Source of the DNA: Paratinospora sagittata
Taxonomy: Eukaryota; Streptophyta; Magnoliopsida; Ranunculales; Menispermaceae
Reading direction: 5' to 3'
Assembly (NCBI GenBank): GCA_035771175.1
Contig: CM069602.1
Location: forward strand, 11,865,116-11,929,115
DNA: 64,000 nt
This document shows positions 37,483 to 50,037 of this stretch, one piece after another. Within the stretch, counting starts at the first letter, position 1. Every line of letters starts with the position of its first letter. Position numbers and translations under genes: made by a program. Below the pieces are notes generated by a model that saw only the letters and a program-made list of their open reading frames with translations, was not told where the DNA came from and made no database searches.

Positions 37483-38033
37483 TCAGCACTGTAGGATATT
37501 GATCAAGCCCAAGCAATGCTCAAACTTGACCGTTGGGACTGTCTTCATCAGCATATCTGTAGGATTATCATTGGTACCAATTTTCTGCAAAAAAATCTCA
37601 CCCTCTTCGATAATCTCGCAGACAAAATGGAAACGAACATCGATATGCTTGGTCCTGACATGATGCACTTGGTTCTTAGCCAAGTTAACGACACTCTGAC
37701 TGTCACAATGAATTGGTACACACTCCAGGGTAATTCTCTAGTCACCAATCAATCCTTGGAGCCACAAAACCTCCTTCACAGCCACTGTCACTGCCATATA
37801 CTCTGTCTCTGTAGTAGACAAAGTAACTATAGTCTGCAACATACACTTCCAATTGATAGGACCACATGCCAAAGTAAACTTGTAACCAGTTGTCGAACGC
37901 CGCTTGTCTAAATCACCAGCATAATTAGAATCCACATATCCACTGACAAGTGAACCTGTACCACTGTCCCACTGTCCCACTGGAAAACCAATCCTACATC
38001 CAATGTATCTGGAAGATATCGCAACACCATTTC
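37483..38033 (-). pseudogene. Copia RNase H / pol C-terminal remnant
   Basis: Minus-strand translation gives GYVDSNYAGDLDKRRSTTGY, then LSTTETEYMAVTVAVKEVLWLQG, and, in another frame, a degenerate HVRTKHIDVRFHF..EEGEIFLQKIGT..NPTDM tail, the standard copia RNase H and pol terminus. A frameshift near 37.74 kb divides the pieces. The upstream part of pol is cut off by the chromovirus LTR at 38034. It belongs to the large copia element and lies right next to its polypurine tract. Confidence 0.88.
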
Positions 38034-40324
38034 TGTCACAACCCCCTCCGTAGGGTAACGTCATGACTGACACAAGATACCGTATATGCCATACTTGGAC
38101 GTATACGATATTCTGTTAGCCTTCATCCTTTAAGACATTATACTAAATCACTCGGATTTTTTTTTTCAACAAGACATAATTCTCATTTATATTAACAAAA
38201 TTTACATAATCAAAACTTTCCAAAATATAATTACATCATCAAGTATATCATTCATACTCATTCTCACATTCTATTTATGTGATATAATTTTTTTGCTAAT
38301 GTTATATATACATAATCATAACAAAATAACAATTTCAAAATTCTCAACAATACATACATATCACAAGGAAGGATGTTCTATCCTTCGCATGTCTTTCTTT
38401 TTTCCTTGGGATCCGAAACCTAAAATGTGTGAGAATTTGGGTGAGCGCAACCACAACTCTGTGAATATTTCTAACTATGACATCATACATGCATTTAATA
38501 AGTCACATGATTCAACTCTTTAAAAATCATATTCAACATGCTTGAAACATTTCATAATACATACATGCTCATAAAGTTTAATTTAAACATGTAGATTTTC
38601 AGTGAAATCATCAATCTCCCTCCTGCTAGTAATAAAGCGGGTAAACACTCCCTATTAGGCACCTATAAGGAGTATACACTCAGCCTCACATTACCCAATT
38701 TTCTGCTATAAACCATTTCAAATTAGGACTAAATCTCAATTTCATTCAGAAGATTATCGCTCGGACCATGAGATTAAACAATCATCATGCAGAGTTGTCT
38801 TCTGGAAATGATTCCATGTTTTAACTTGCTCTAACAAGTCCATAACATGCTAAGGTAAAATGTTTTCATGAATTCAAACAGTGCAATAATTATAGATATA
38901 TTCATGATTTGAAACACATCATTCATATTTATAATGCCATATACATTATTCAAAGTTAAGAGATACTCACAAACAAGACTTTCATGAAGTCCACAACACC
39001 ACGCACTTAATCACTTTTCACCATTTGCACAAGTACACAATGTTCAGCACAATCATCTCAATACTCTGCAATTCATAACACAACATTCATACATGAATTC
39101 CAATACATGAATTCATTCAATTAGTCACTAATTCATCATTAAACTAATCATAATACATCATTAACATCCTACCAATGCATTTCCTGCACTATAGACTTTC
39201 AACACATTTACTTAGTCAATTTCACCAACTTTCACCAACTATAACAACACAAACTCCCCACTGTTTTGCTGTCCAATTCCTTGTCTTAATCATCAACTCA
39301 CTTCAATTCATATTACACGCACATACATACATGAATTTCAGCCATGAAATCAGTCAATTTATCATTCAGTTAACCACTAACTAATCAGGATGTATCAATG
39401 AATATCTTACCCAAAATAAGTCTCCAAAATACTAAGTTTTCAACATGTGTAGCCAAACCCAGAATTTAACAACTCTTTTATCTCAATTCTCTGTCATTTA
39501 TGCACACCATATACTCAAGATTAAATTCCAGCAAATAGCTTCATCAAAACAACAGAATTCAGTTACTAAAATCAGGTTTGAAATCTGTAAATTCAGCAAT
39601 GAAAATTTCTCATTTTCATTACCAATTTAATCTCTGAAAATTAGTGTTTTAAACATCACCACACTCACCAATTGTCCAGTGATAAATCTCTAATGAGTTC
39701 AACCATTAAACATCATCAAAACACCACAAATTACTTACTAGAAATCAGTGAAATGATCATCAAACACTCACTATCAAACCAGCAACAATTCTCCCATGGT
39801 TTCAGTTTCCACTTCATTCAAAATCCAACACCAAAGCTTCACTTTCCAGCTTCTTCAGTTTGACCACCAATTCGTCTTCTTCCTTCACCAACGTTCTGGT
39901 TTTGAATTTTTTTTTTTCACTTGTTGGTTTTTCTTCATCCAACAACTAGTTTTAATCCATCTAGCAGCTCATACTGGTGTTGCTAACAAGTCAAACCGTG
40001 TCTAAACTAGTTTGCCAGCAAGCCATTAAGTGTCAAAACCATCTCATTAACGTGTTAAGATCACCTTATAAGTGTCTAAATTTGATTACAACACCTGTCC
40101 CAAACATGCACATACCGCCTCAATTTTAAAAAGTTTCAGGCCCACCGAGGAGCACTCTTCTTGTGTCCAGATTTTGAATTTCAACATATTTTGGGTATTT
40201 TATGATACAACTAGCATCCTAGTGTACCAAGAACCCTACCATACATGTATTTATATTATTCTAAAGCCAATACACATACGTATAAGTCAACATTTTTCGT
40301 TTGACTAAAGTACGGGGCGTTACA
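38034..40324 (-). repeat. 3' LTR of the chromovirus (full length)
   Basis: 2291 bp, plus-strand ends TGTCACAACCCC and GGGGCGTTACA. Closely similar to 45238-47084 along its length; in the first 150 bp I count about five substitutions. Confidence 0.88.
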
Positions 40325-40330
40325 ATTCTC

Positions 40331-43300
40331 CCTAACTTAAGGAATTTCGTCCTCAAAATTTAAATCAAGGAACATACCTCAAGTGGTGAATAAGTCAGGA
40401 AACTGCTCCCGCATCTGATCCTCTCACTCCCACGTCTGCTCTTCATTATCATGAAATCTCCACCTGACTCTGACCAGAGGAATCTGTTTATTCCTGAGTT
40501 TCTGAACTCTTCTGGCCATAATCTGTATTGGCTCTTCAGGATATGTAGTGTCCTCCCCAACTTTTAATTGACTTATATCTAAAATCTAAGACAAGTCTGG
40601 ATGTAGAGTCGGGTATGTATGATATTTTCTCAACATTGAAACATGAAATACATTGTGGACACTAGCCAACTATGGTGGTAGAGCAAGTCTGTAGGCTAAT
40701 GGACCTATCATCTCAAAGATCTCAAACGGTCCCACGAATCGCGGAGCAAGTTTTCCTCTGACCCCAAACCTCATCTGACCTTTCATAGGAGATACCTTCA
40801 ACAATACCAGATCTTTCTTTTCGAACTCTAAAGGTGTATGACAATTATCATAATAACTTTTTTGACAATTTTGGGCAGTCTTCAGATTTTGTCTAATTTG
40901 TTTAATCTTTTCTGTGTGACCTGAAATGATAACTGGCCCCAACAACTGTGACTCTCCAACCTCATACCAACACAAAGGAGATCTACAAGGTCGGTCATAC
41001 AAGGCCTCAAAGAGTGCCATGTCGATACTAGCCTGATAGCTATTATTATACGCAAATTCACACAGAGGAAGATATTCTATCCAACTCCCACCAAACTCTA
41101 GAATACAAGACCTGAGCATATCCTCAAGCATCTGTATCACTCTCTCAAACTGACCATCAGTCTGGGGATGAAATATTGTACTGAGACGGAGATGAGTCCC
41201 AAATTGAGTCTGCACTGAATGTCAAAACCTTGATGTAAATCTCAGATCTCTATCTGACATAATAGATACCAGAACTCCATGTAATCTCACAATCTTTCGT
41301 ATATATAACCTACTCAGTCTGTCCACAGAGTCTCTGGTGTTCATCGGAAGAAAATGAGCAAATTTCGTCAGTTTATCAACTATCACCCAAAAGGCATCAT
41401 ATCTACCATGAGATCTGGGTAATCTTGTAATAAAATCTATGGTGATATGCTCCCATTTCCATTCAAGAATGGAAAATGGTTGCATCTGTCCTCCAGGTCT
41501 TTGATGTTCAGCTTTAACCTGCTGACACACCCCACATTTCTATGCATACTCAGCTATATCCTTCTTCATCCCATGCCACCAAATTGTTCTCTTCATATCA
41601 TGATACATTTTGGTTGACCTTGGGTGGATAGTATACTGAGATTTATGTGCTGTCTGGAGTAATTCTGCCCTCAGATCACGATCTACAGGAATCCATAATC
41701 TCCCCTGAAAACGCTAGACACCATTTGCATCTCTATGCCAATCAACTATATCTGCTTTATCAGCCCATGCATCATACATATTAAAGTCAGGATCATGCTG
41801 CCGTAAATCCTTGACTTTTTGAATATGAGCGACAGTAATCTGCACATGCATCTAGGCACAAATATCAACATGTGGAGCTATAGAGCGTAAGCTCATCATA
41901 ATCACTCTCTCTAATAAACGCCACTCCTAGGCCATCTGATAAGCTACCACACTGGTTTCTATTCTCTTCCTGCTCAGTGCATTTGCAACTACATTAGCTT
42001 TCCCAGGAAGATACTCCAATGTGAAGTCATAATCCTTCAGGAATTCAAGCCATCTTTTCTGCCTCATATTCAACTTTTTTTTTTATCAAATAAATACTTC
42101 AGACTCTTATGGTCTGAATACAGTGTGAAATTTTCACCATACAGGTAGTGCCTCCACAATTTCAAAGCAAAGACTATTGCAACCAACTCCAAGTCATGCA
42201 CAGGGTAATTCTTCTCATGCACCTTCAACTGTCTAGATGCATAAGCGATCACTCTACCCTCCTGCATCAATACACATCCTAGACCTGAATGAGACACATT
42301 AGTATAAATCACTAACTCTCTACCAAGCTCTGGAAGTATCAATATTGGTGCAGTAGTCAATCTTCTTTTAGTTCTGTGAAAGCTTCCTCATAAGCTACTG
42401 TCCACACAAAAGGTACTTTTTTCTGAGTCAGTCTGGTAAGTGGAGCTACCAGTTTAGAAAAGCCTTCCACAAATTATCTGTAATAACCAGTTAATCCCAT
42501 AAAACTACGTATATCTGTTACTGTGGTTAGTCTTGGCCAATTGGTAATAGCCTCAACTTTAGCAGAATCAACAGATATTCCCTCTACACTGACCACATAA
42601 CCAAGAAATTTGACTTCATTTATTCAAAACTCACATTTACTGAGCTTGGCATACAACCTATGCTCTCTCAGTGTCTGTAAGGTAAAGTGGAGGTGTTGCT
42701 CATGCTCCTTCCGAGTCTTGAAATAAATGAGAATATCATCAATGAACACAATGATGAACTGATCAAGATATGGTCTAAATACCCTCTGCATTAAGTCCAT
42801 AAACATGGCAGGTGCATTGGTTAAACCAAATGGCATTACTAGAAATTCATAGTGTCCATATCTCGTTCTGAAGGTTGTCTTCGGTATATCCTATTCTCTG
42901 ATTCTCAACTGATGGTACCCGAGGCAGATCAATCTTTGAAAAGAATTTGGCCTCATTCAGTTGGTCAAACAAATCATCAATTCGTGGGAGAGGATACTTA
43001 TTCTTCACTGTCACCTTGTTCAACTGACGGTAGTCTATACACAGGCGTAGGCTTCCGTTTTTCTTCTTCACAAAGAGTACAGGTGCACCCCAAGGTGACA
43101 TACTGGGGTAATAAACCTTTTTCCCATCAACTCATCTAGTTGTACCTTGAGTTCTTGCAACTCTTCAGGTGTCATTCTGTATAAAGGAATGGAGATAGGT
43201 TTTGTACCAGGCATCAGTTTTATAATCAAGTCTATCTCCCGTTTAGGTGGTAATCCCGACAAATCATCAGGAAACACATATGGGAAATCACACACCACAG

Positions 43301-45052
43301 GAATCTCAGACAACTGAATACCCTCTTCCTTATCTCCTTGAGGCTTTAAACTAGCCAATATTTCCATCTCCTCATTAGTCACAATCCTACCTCTAGTAGG
43401 AGGTTTAAAGGTAACCATACCTTTGTATGTAAATAATTGCTGACCAGGTATCTGGAATATCACCTTCATGGAAAAATAGTCCACTAAGGCATGATAAGTT
43501 GCTAGCCAATCCATGCCCAATATGGCATTAAATTCCAAAAATTCTAACACCCTAAGGTCGACTGTCATTTTATGTCTATCATATCTAACAACACAGTTCT
43601 GACAAATCACATTCGGATAGATTTTTTCTCCTGCTGCTGTACTTAAAATTAATGGTGTACTAGCCCTAGTAGGAGTCAAATGTAATTTATCTACCATGTG
43701 ACCAGCAATAAAAGATAACGTAAATCCAGCATCAATCAAAATATACATCATCACATCACAGATACTGATCATACATTCAATCAGGGTCTTGCTAACATTT
43801 GGATCTGGTTCAGTCACAACTTTTGCTAGTTCTCACATGCCAGAAAGTGTTGTAGTCGCTGGAATAGCCAAGGTCTTCAAGACTGGCTGAAAAGGACATT
43901 GAATGACCTTGTGGCCCTTAATGCCGCACCTGAAACATGTCGGCGGTGGACGTGGAATGGAAGATGCAGTCTGGGACTCTGTGCCCGGAACTGGAAACCA
44001 ACTCTGTTCTGACCCTTTTTGCTGAGGCCATGGCGATTTCAAGGAAGAGCTCTGACTCTAAGGCCTCCTTACTGCTCGTGTGCTTCTGCCTGCCGATGGT
44101 GGAAATGCTACAAATGGTAGGAATGGTGCCATGGGTATCACAAATGACTCGCCTCTACTAACTGCCTCACTCGTCTTGGCTTCCTACCCCATCTGCTCTT
44201 TTTCTTTACCTGGAGTGCTAAATATAACTCTGGAATAGTAGACTGTGTAGGATGTACTAGTTAAGCTACCTGAACAACTGGCCTAGCTACGGCTGCCTCT
44301 GCAGTCTTGAAATCTAAGGCCTGTCGTACTGCCTGATCGTACGTCTGTACTCCCAATACTGCCAAGCCCTGATGGATGGGATCTCTGAATCCGTCTCTGA
44401 GTTGTCTCATCCTGCTCTCGTCATTCTGTACAAGCTCAGGTGCAAACACTGATAGCCGATTAAACTCATGCTCGTACTATCTCACAGTCACATTCCTCTG
44501 TTTTAATGTCATAAATTTCACTCTTCTTCTATCACGTTCAGCCTTTGGGGCATAGGTTGCACGAAACACTGACGTAAACTTCTCTCAGGTGTCAACAACT
44601 CCTTGGATTCTCTTTGTAGTCTGCCACCATCTCACAGCTTCATTAGACAACTTAAACTTTGCCAGTCTCACTTTATCACTGTCAGAGACTTGCATATCAT
44701 CAAAGATGACTTCCATTGTCAGCAACCAATTTTCTGCCACTTCAAGTGTCAGACTACCCGGAAAACAAGGTGGATTACGCCTCTTAAAGGCTTTCATCAC
44801 TTCTTCTTATCTTTCTTTCTCTTTATTCTTCTCAACCTCCAGCTTAACCATCTAGACCTCAGCTACATGCTCAGCTATAGGTGCAGGTGCGCTAACACTA
44901 CTGGCTCCAACATCAGAAACCATAACTATAGCAGGCCTCTGCATATCTTCCTGCATCTTTGCCATCATCTCTATAATCTGAGCATTTTGTTGTTGTTGGG
45001 TAGCTAATGTTTCTTCTAACTTCCTAATCCTTTCTCGATCAGACGGATCCAT
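40331..45052 (-). pseudogene. Chromovirus gag-pol, multiply interrupted
   Basis: Reading on the minus strand from ATG 45052: Gag N terminus with a coiled coil (IRKLEETLATQQQQ); Gag core (WWQTTKRIQG near 44.6 kb); zinc knuckle CFRCGIKGHKVIQCP near 43.93 kb; protease near 43.72 kb, with LIDAG replacing the usual D-S/T-G; RT with [27 protein letters not shown] near 43.0 kb and FIDDIL near 42.74 kb; RNase H near 42.3 kb, where IYTNVSHSG has Asn for the catalytic Asp; integrase core near 41.5-41.1 kb ([29 protein letters not shown]); and a chromodomain-like end near 40.54-40.39 kb. In-frame stops (e.g. 44852-44854) and frameshifts, such as after KIDL in RT, make it non-functional. Confidence 0.9.
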
Positions 45053-45221
45053 GATCAAATTGATTGTTCCCTTGTCTTAATCTGAAATTTACAGATGCAA
45101 GGGACAGTTAATCAAATGATCATGATATTTAGTTGTAAACTAGCTACCCATACCATATACCCATACAAACAATCATAACATAATATGGCTTTTATCTTTC
45201 AAGGTTTTTAATCCTAACTCT

Positions 45222-45233
45222 GCTCTGATACCA
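45222..45233 (-). promoter_or_regulatory. Primer-binding site of the chromovirus
   Basis: TGGTATCAGAGC on the minus strand, four bases inside the 5' LTR end; complementary to the 3' end of initiator tRNA-Met. Confidence 0.85.
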
Positions 45234-45237
45234 ATAC

Positions 45238-47084
45238 TGTCACAACCCCCTCCGTAGGGTAACGTCATGACCGGCACAAGATACCGTATACGCCATACTT
45301 GGACGTATACGATATTCTGTTAGCCTTTGTCCTTTAAGACATTATACTAAATCACTCGGATTTTTTTTTTCAACAAGACATAATTCTCATTTATATTAAC
45401 AAAATTTACATAATCAAAACTTTCCAAAATATAATTACATCATCAAGTATATCATTCATACTCATTCTCACATTCTATTTATGTGATATAATTTTTTTGC
45501 TAATGTTATATATACAGAATCATAACAAAATAACAATTTCAAAATTCTCAACAATACATATATATCACAAGGAAGGATGTTCTATCCTTCGCGTGTCTTT
45601 CTTTTTCCCTTGGGATCCGAAACCTTAAATGTGTGAGAATTTGGGTGAGCGCAACCACAACTCTGTGAATATTTCTAACTATGGCATCATACATGCATTT
45701 AATAAGTCACATGATTCAACTCTTTAAAAATCATATTCAACATGCTTGAAACATTTCATAATACATACATGCTCATAAAGTTTAATTTAAACATGTAGAT
45801 TTTCAGTGAAATCATCAATCTCCCTCCTGCTAGTAATAAAGCGGGTAAACACTCCCTATTATGCACCTATAAGGAGTATACACTCAGCCTCACATTACCC
45901 AATTTTCTGCTATAAACCATTTCAAAATAGGACTAAATCCCAATTTCATTTAGAAGATTATCGCTCGGACCATGAGATTAAACAATCATCATGCGGGGTT
46001 GTCTTCTGGAAATAATTCCATGTTTTAACTTGCTCTAACAAGTCCAAAACATGCTCCAAGGTAAAATGTTTTCATGAATTCAAACAGTGCAATAATTATA
46101 GATATATTCATGATTTGAAACACATCATTCATATTTATAATGCCATATACATTATCTAAATTTAAGAGATACTCACAAACAAGACTTTCATGAAGTCCAC
46201 TGCACCACGCACTTGGTCACTTTTCACCATTTGCACAAGTACACAATGTTCAGCACAATCATCTCAATACTCTGCAATTCATAATACAACATTCATACAT
46301 GAATTTCAATACATGAATTCATTCAATTAGTCACTAATTCATCATTAAACTAATCATAATACATCACTAACATCCTACCAATGCATTTCCAGCATTATAG
46401 ACTTTCAGCACATTTACTTAGTCGATTTCACCAACTATAACAACACAAACTCCCCACTGTTTTGCTGTCCAATTCCTTGTCTTAATCATCAACTCACTGC
46501 AATTCATATTACACACACATACATACATGAATTTCAGCCATGAAATCAGTCAATTTATCATTCAGTTAACCACTAACTAACCAGGATGTATCAATGAATA
46601 TCTTACCCAAAATCAGTCTCCAAAATACTAAGTTTGCAACATGTGTAGCCAAACCCAGAATTTAACAACTCTGTATCTCAATTCTCTGTCATTTATGCAC
46701 ACCATATACTCAAGATTAAATTCCAGCAAATAGCTTCATCAAAACAACAGAATTCAGTTACTAAAATCAGGTTTGAAATCTGTAAATTCAGCAATGAAAA
46801 TTTCCCATTTTCATTACCAATTTAATCTCTGAAAATTAGTGTTTTAAACATCACCACACTCACCAATTGTCCAGTGATAAATCTCTAATGAGTTCAACCA
46901 TTAAACATCATCAAAACACCACAAATTACTTACTAGAAATCAGTGAAATGATCATCAAACACTCACCATCAAACCAACAACCATTATCCCATGGTTTCAG
47001 TTTCCACTTCATTCAAAATCCAACACCAAAGCTTCACTTTCCAGCTTCTTCAGTTTGACCACCAATTCCTCTTCCTTCACCAAC
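45238..47084 (-). repeat. 5' LTR of the chromovirus, truncated
   Basis: Matches 38034-39891 of the other LTR, then similarity stops after CACCAAC at 47084. The outer 433 bp, which in sense is the U3 start with the promoter edge, is missing and replaced by unrelated AT-rich DNA. Confidence 0.87.
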
Positions 47085-49276
47085 CAGTTAAAATCGTATA
47101 TATATCCACTTGATCTTTTTATACTCTTTTGCAATATTTATATAACTATTTGTTTACTCTAAAAAAAAACCCTAGGGCATTGGCTTAAGTGATAAAAGAG
47201 TTTTTTTGGTTCGAATAAAGATAAGTGTTTTTTAAGACAATAGTTGAGAAAATAATTTGTTAAATTAGAAAAGCAAACTGATATATAAAGATTTAGAGGA
47301 TTTTTTCTTATCTATTTTTTTTTTTTTGCTTTTGCTATTAAAATTTCTCTTACCAATTTATCCTTATTTATGTTATTAAATAATATGTCATCATATATTA
47401 ATTCCTCGTCAATGTCCTGCAATTCATTTCTCCTTCCAACATAAAAATTACTTTTTTTTAAACACTATTAAACATTTTCCAAATGCTTAAAGATATGAAC
47501 AAAATTTTGCATCATTTGTTTTTTTTTCTTTTAACAATTCTCTATAAAGATACTTTTTTGAGGTACTAACACGAGATAAAAGGATGTTGACACTAGTTAA
47601 GAGGAAATTGGAACCCTAAAGTAGGGCTAAGGAGACTAGCACAACAGTTTGAGGCATATGAGGTTTGGAGCGAGGACCAATTAAACCAACTCCCATGGTC
47701 TAAGTAGCACTTATTTAAATTTCCACTCATTTGTTAAAAAGAGAGAATTAAACCCTCAAACTCAAGTGAAGGAGTTCAGACGTATATGGCAACTTATAGG
47801 GTAAAAATTGATCAAAGGCAAACTCACGAATACTTACATTCATTATTTTTTGAAAGATCTCAAATGAGTAGAGCCCAGATCAGCACTCATTTGCTAAAGA
47901 GAGACCATTAAACCCTCAAACTCATCCCTTGTGTCGTTTGACTATATGTGGGGGCACCTACACACCTACTGAGGTAACGCTACTCTCTCTCCTCATTAAG
48001 GCTTGTCTCTGGGGATTAGTCGGTGTGCGTAAGCTGACCTAGATCTATAGGTTATAAAAAAAAAAAGGAAAGTAATAATGTAAGGTTGAATTTGATTCTT
48101 TATTGCTTGTAATTTGTGAAAAAATATTAAAAGCAAACTTTTTCCTGTTTTTTTTGTTAGTTTAATTCAAGTGGTGTCGTCCTCCGGGTCAACTTACTTA
48201 CATACAGAGACTAATCGTCTTAAAATAAGTACCATTAAAGAGATATTGTAGCATTACACTCAATTACATGTGAGCGTCTTTACATGTTGTCATGACACAA
48301 GGGCTTCATCTACTTAGACAAAGGCTATGCCATCCCACTCGTGTGGTGTGAAAATAAAAGTTTACCCACAATACTCAAACTTGGGACCTTGTGGGAAAAA
48401 TTCATCTTCTTACCACTCCGCCAATTTACGAATTGGTGATAAAAGAAACCTTTCTCCTTGAGCTAATTGTTATATTACTTTTATTTTTTTATTTTTTTAT
48501 TTTATTATCTTTTCACAAAAGTTGATGAAATCTAAAATATATAGGAAGAAAATTGTCATTTCCATTTAACACTATAATTAATTTCTGAGATAAGATTGAG
48601 ATTAAAATTCGACTTCCCCCATATTTAGGGAAATTAGAAAGGACAAACATCAAATGACAAAACGCCGGCCGGGTTACCAAAAGATGCAACCGATTGGTAG
48701 GACACCTTATTATTCCTTGGTGCAGCAAGCAAGATGTGTGCCACTTTTATACAACATGATCTTAGAATTCAAATAAGAAATAATTTGTATGTTCTATTTT
48801 TTCTTTAAGTTTTAGTATTTGGTCTTATGTGAATAACACCTAAAAAAACTGTAAAATATGTAAATATCGAAAACATATAAGCATCTTTGGAGACCTTACA
48901 TCACTTTCAATTTCATGAAAAATTAGAAAAAAAAAAAAAAAACTAAGGCTGTGTTTGATTCGCGATCCGAAAAGAAGAATACAATCCAAAAATAGAAAAC
49001 TTAAAAAACGACTTTTTATCATTTTTTGAAAACAACCCGTCTCCTTAACTAAAAATAAAAAATTGTTTTCAAATTTTTGATGTTTTAATATTTTCGGATA
49101 CAGAAAAATGTATCTGAATCATAAACCAAACGGAGCCTAATATTATGATAAATTTGTTAATTTTTAGATCATACAGTAGTGTGCTGCACTAATTTGTGGA
49201 CAATTCAAACTTCCAATAACATTTTAATTAGGATAATTGAATTGATCTAATTCTCATAAGCATCATTTCGAAACTC
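47085..49276. other. Unassigned DNA inside the nested complex
   Basis: AT-rich, no recognised coding region. The stretch at about 47,940-48,070 (GGGGATTAGTCGGTGTGCGTAAGC followed by an A-run) has the look of a SINE 3' end, low confidence. A Tourist-like MITE lies at 48947-49137. Adjacent motifs about direct repeats of ACTCATTTG..TAAAGAGAG..TTAAACCCTCAAACTCA occur near 47,727 and 47,885. Confidence 0.4.
48947..49137. mobile_element. Tourist-like (PIF/Harbinger) MITE
   Basis: 191 bp with inverted ends GGCTGTGTTTG and CAAACGGAGCC (one mismatch) flanked by TAA on both sides (48944-48946, 49138-49140), the hallmark of PIF/Harbinger MITEs. A related remnant lies in the CHLP intron near 29,335-29,490. 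Confidence 0.65.
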
Positions 49277-50037
49277 TTACATTTCCATGAGCTGAAGCAA
49301 TCTTTGATCTCCAGAAGCCTTCAAGTCATAGTTCAATTTTTTCATTGCCCAATAAGCTTTATGCTCCAACTCCACCGATAGGTGACATGACTTCCCAAAC
49401 ACAAGCCGGTATGGGGACATCCCAAGAGGTGTCTTCAATGCAGTCCAATATGCCCACAACGCATCATCCAATTTCATTGCCCAATCCTTCCTATTAACAT
49501 TGATGGTCTTCTCCAAGATTTGCTTGACTTCTCGATTGCTTATTTCGGCTTGGCCATTGGTTTGTGGGTGATATGCAAGTGTGACCTTATGTTTCACCCC
49601 GTACTTGGCAAGAAGAGCATTAAATGACTTGTTACAGAAATGGGTGCCTTCATTACCAATAATAGCCCGAGGAGTGTTGAATCTTGTAAAAATATCCTTG
49701 TGTAAGAACTTCAACATGACCTTGGCATCATTCACTTCAGTAGCTATGGTTTCAACCCACTTGGACAAAAGTATGTAATTCTTGCCAAAAGAGGAAGGAA
49801 AAGGTCCCATAAAATTGATCCCCCATACATCAATGATCTCAACCTCTAATATGTTTGTCAAGGGTAGCTCATGACGCCGCGAAATATTGCCAAGGCGTTG
49901 GCATTTATCACATGTCTTCACAAAGGTGTAACTATCTCTGAATAAGGTAGGCCAATAGAATCCACTTTGTAAGATTTTAGCCGTTGTTCTTGTGGGTCCA
50001 AAATGACCACCATAAAAGGAGGAATGACACTCATAAA
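49277..50037 (-). pseudogene. Athila-like Ty3/gypsy integrase fragment
   Basis: Minus-strand open frame with the zinc-binding start [16 protein letters not shown], the core start [13 protein letters not shown] and FWKL-equivalent [18 protein letters not shown], typical of Athila/Tat-type integrases. The second catalytic Asp appears as Asn (IGNEGTHF), so the enzyme would be dead. The upstream end is cut at 50038 by an LTR-like sequence ending in CGCCACA; the downstream end stops at TAA 49277 well before the usual polyprotein end. Confidence 0.82.

Larger units (their letters stand above)
38034..47084 (-). mobile_element. Ty3/gypsy chromovirus (Tekay/Del-like), decayed
   Basis: 3' LTR 38034-40324 and truncated 5' LTR 45238-47084 flank a 4.9-kb interior. 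Sense orientation is minus: the LTR starts TGTAACGCCCCG and ends GGTTGTGACA. The primer-binding site TGGTATCAGAGC is at 45222-45233. The polyprotein end (FEDEI) overlaps the usual AGGACGAAATTCC region and is followed by a weak polypurine tract before 40324. LTRs over 2 kb plus a chromodomain-like C terminus point to the Tekay/Del clade. It inserted in the copia pol gene; left flank is ATTTC. The right flank is lost with 433 bp of the 5' LTR. Confidence 0.87.
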
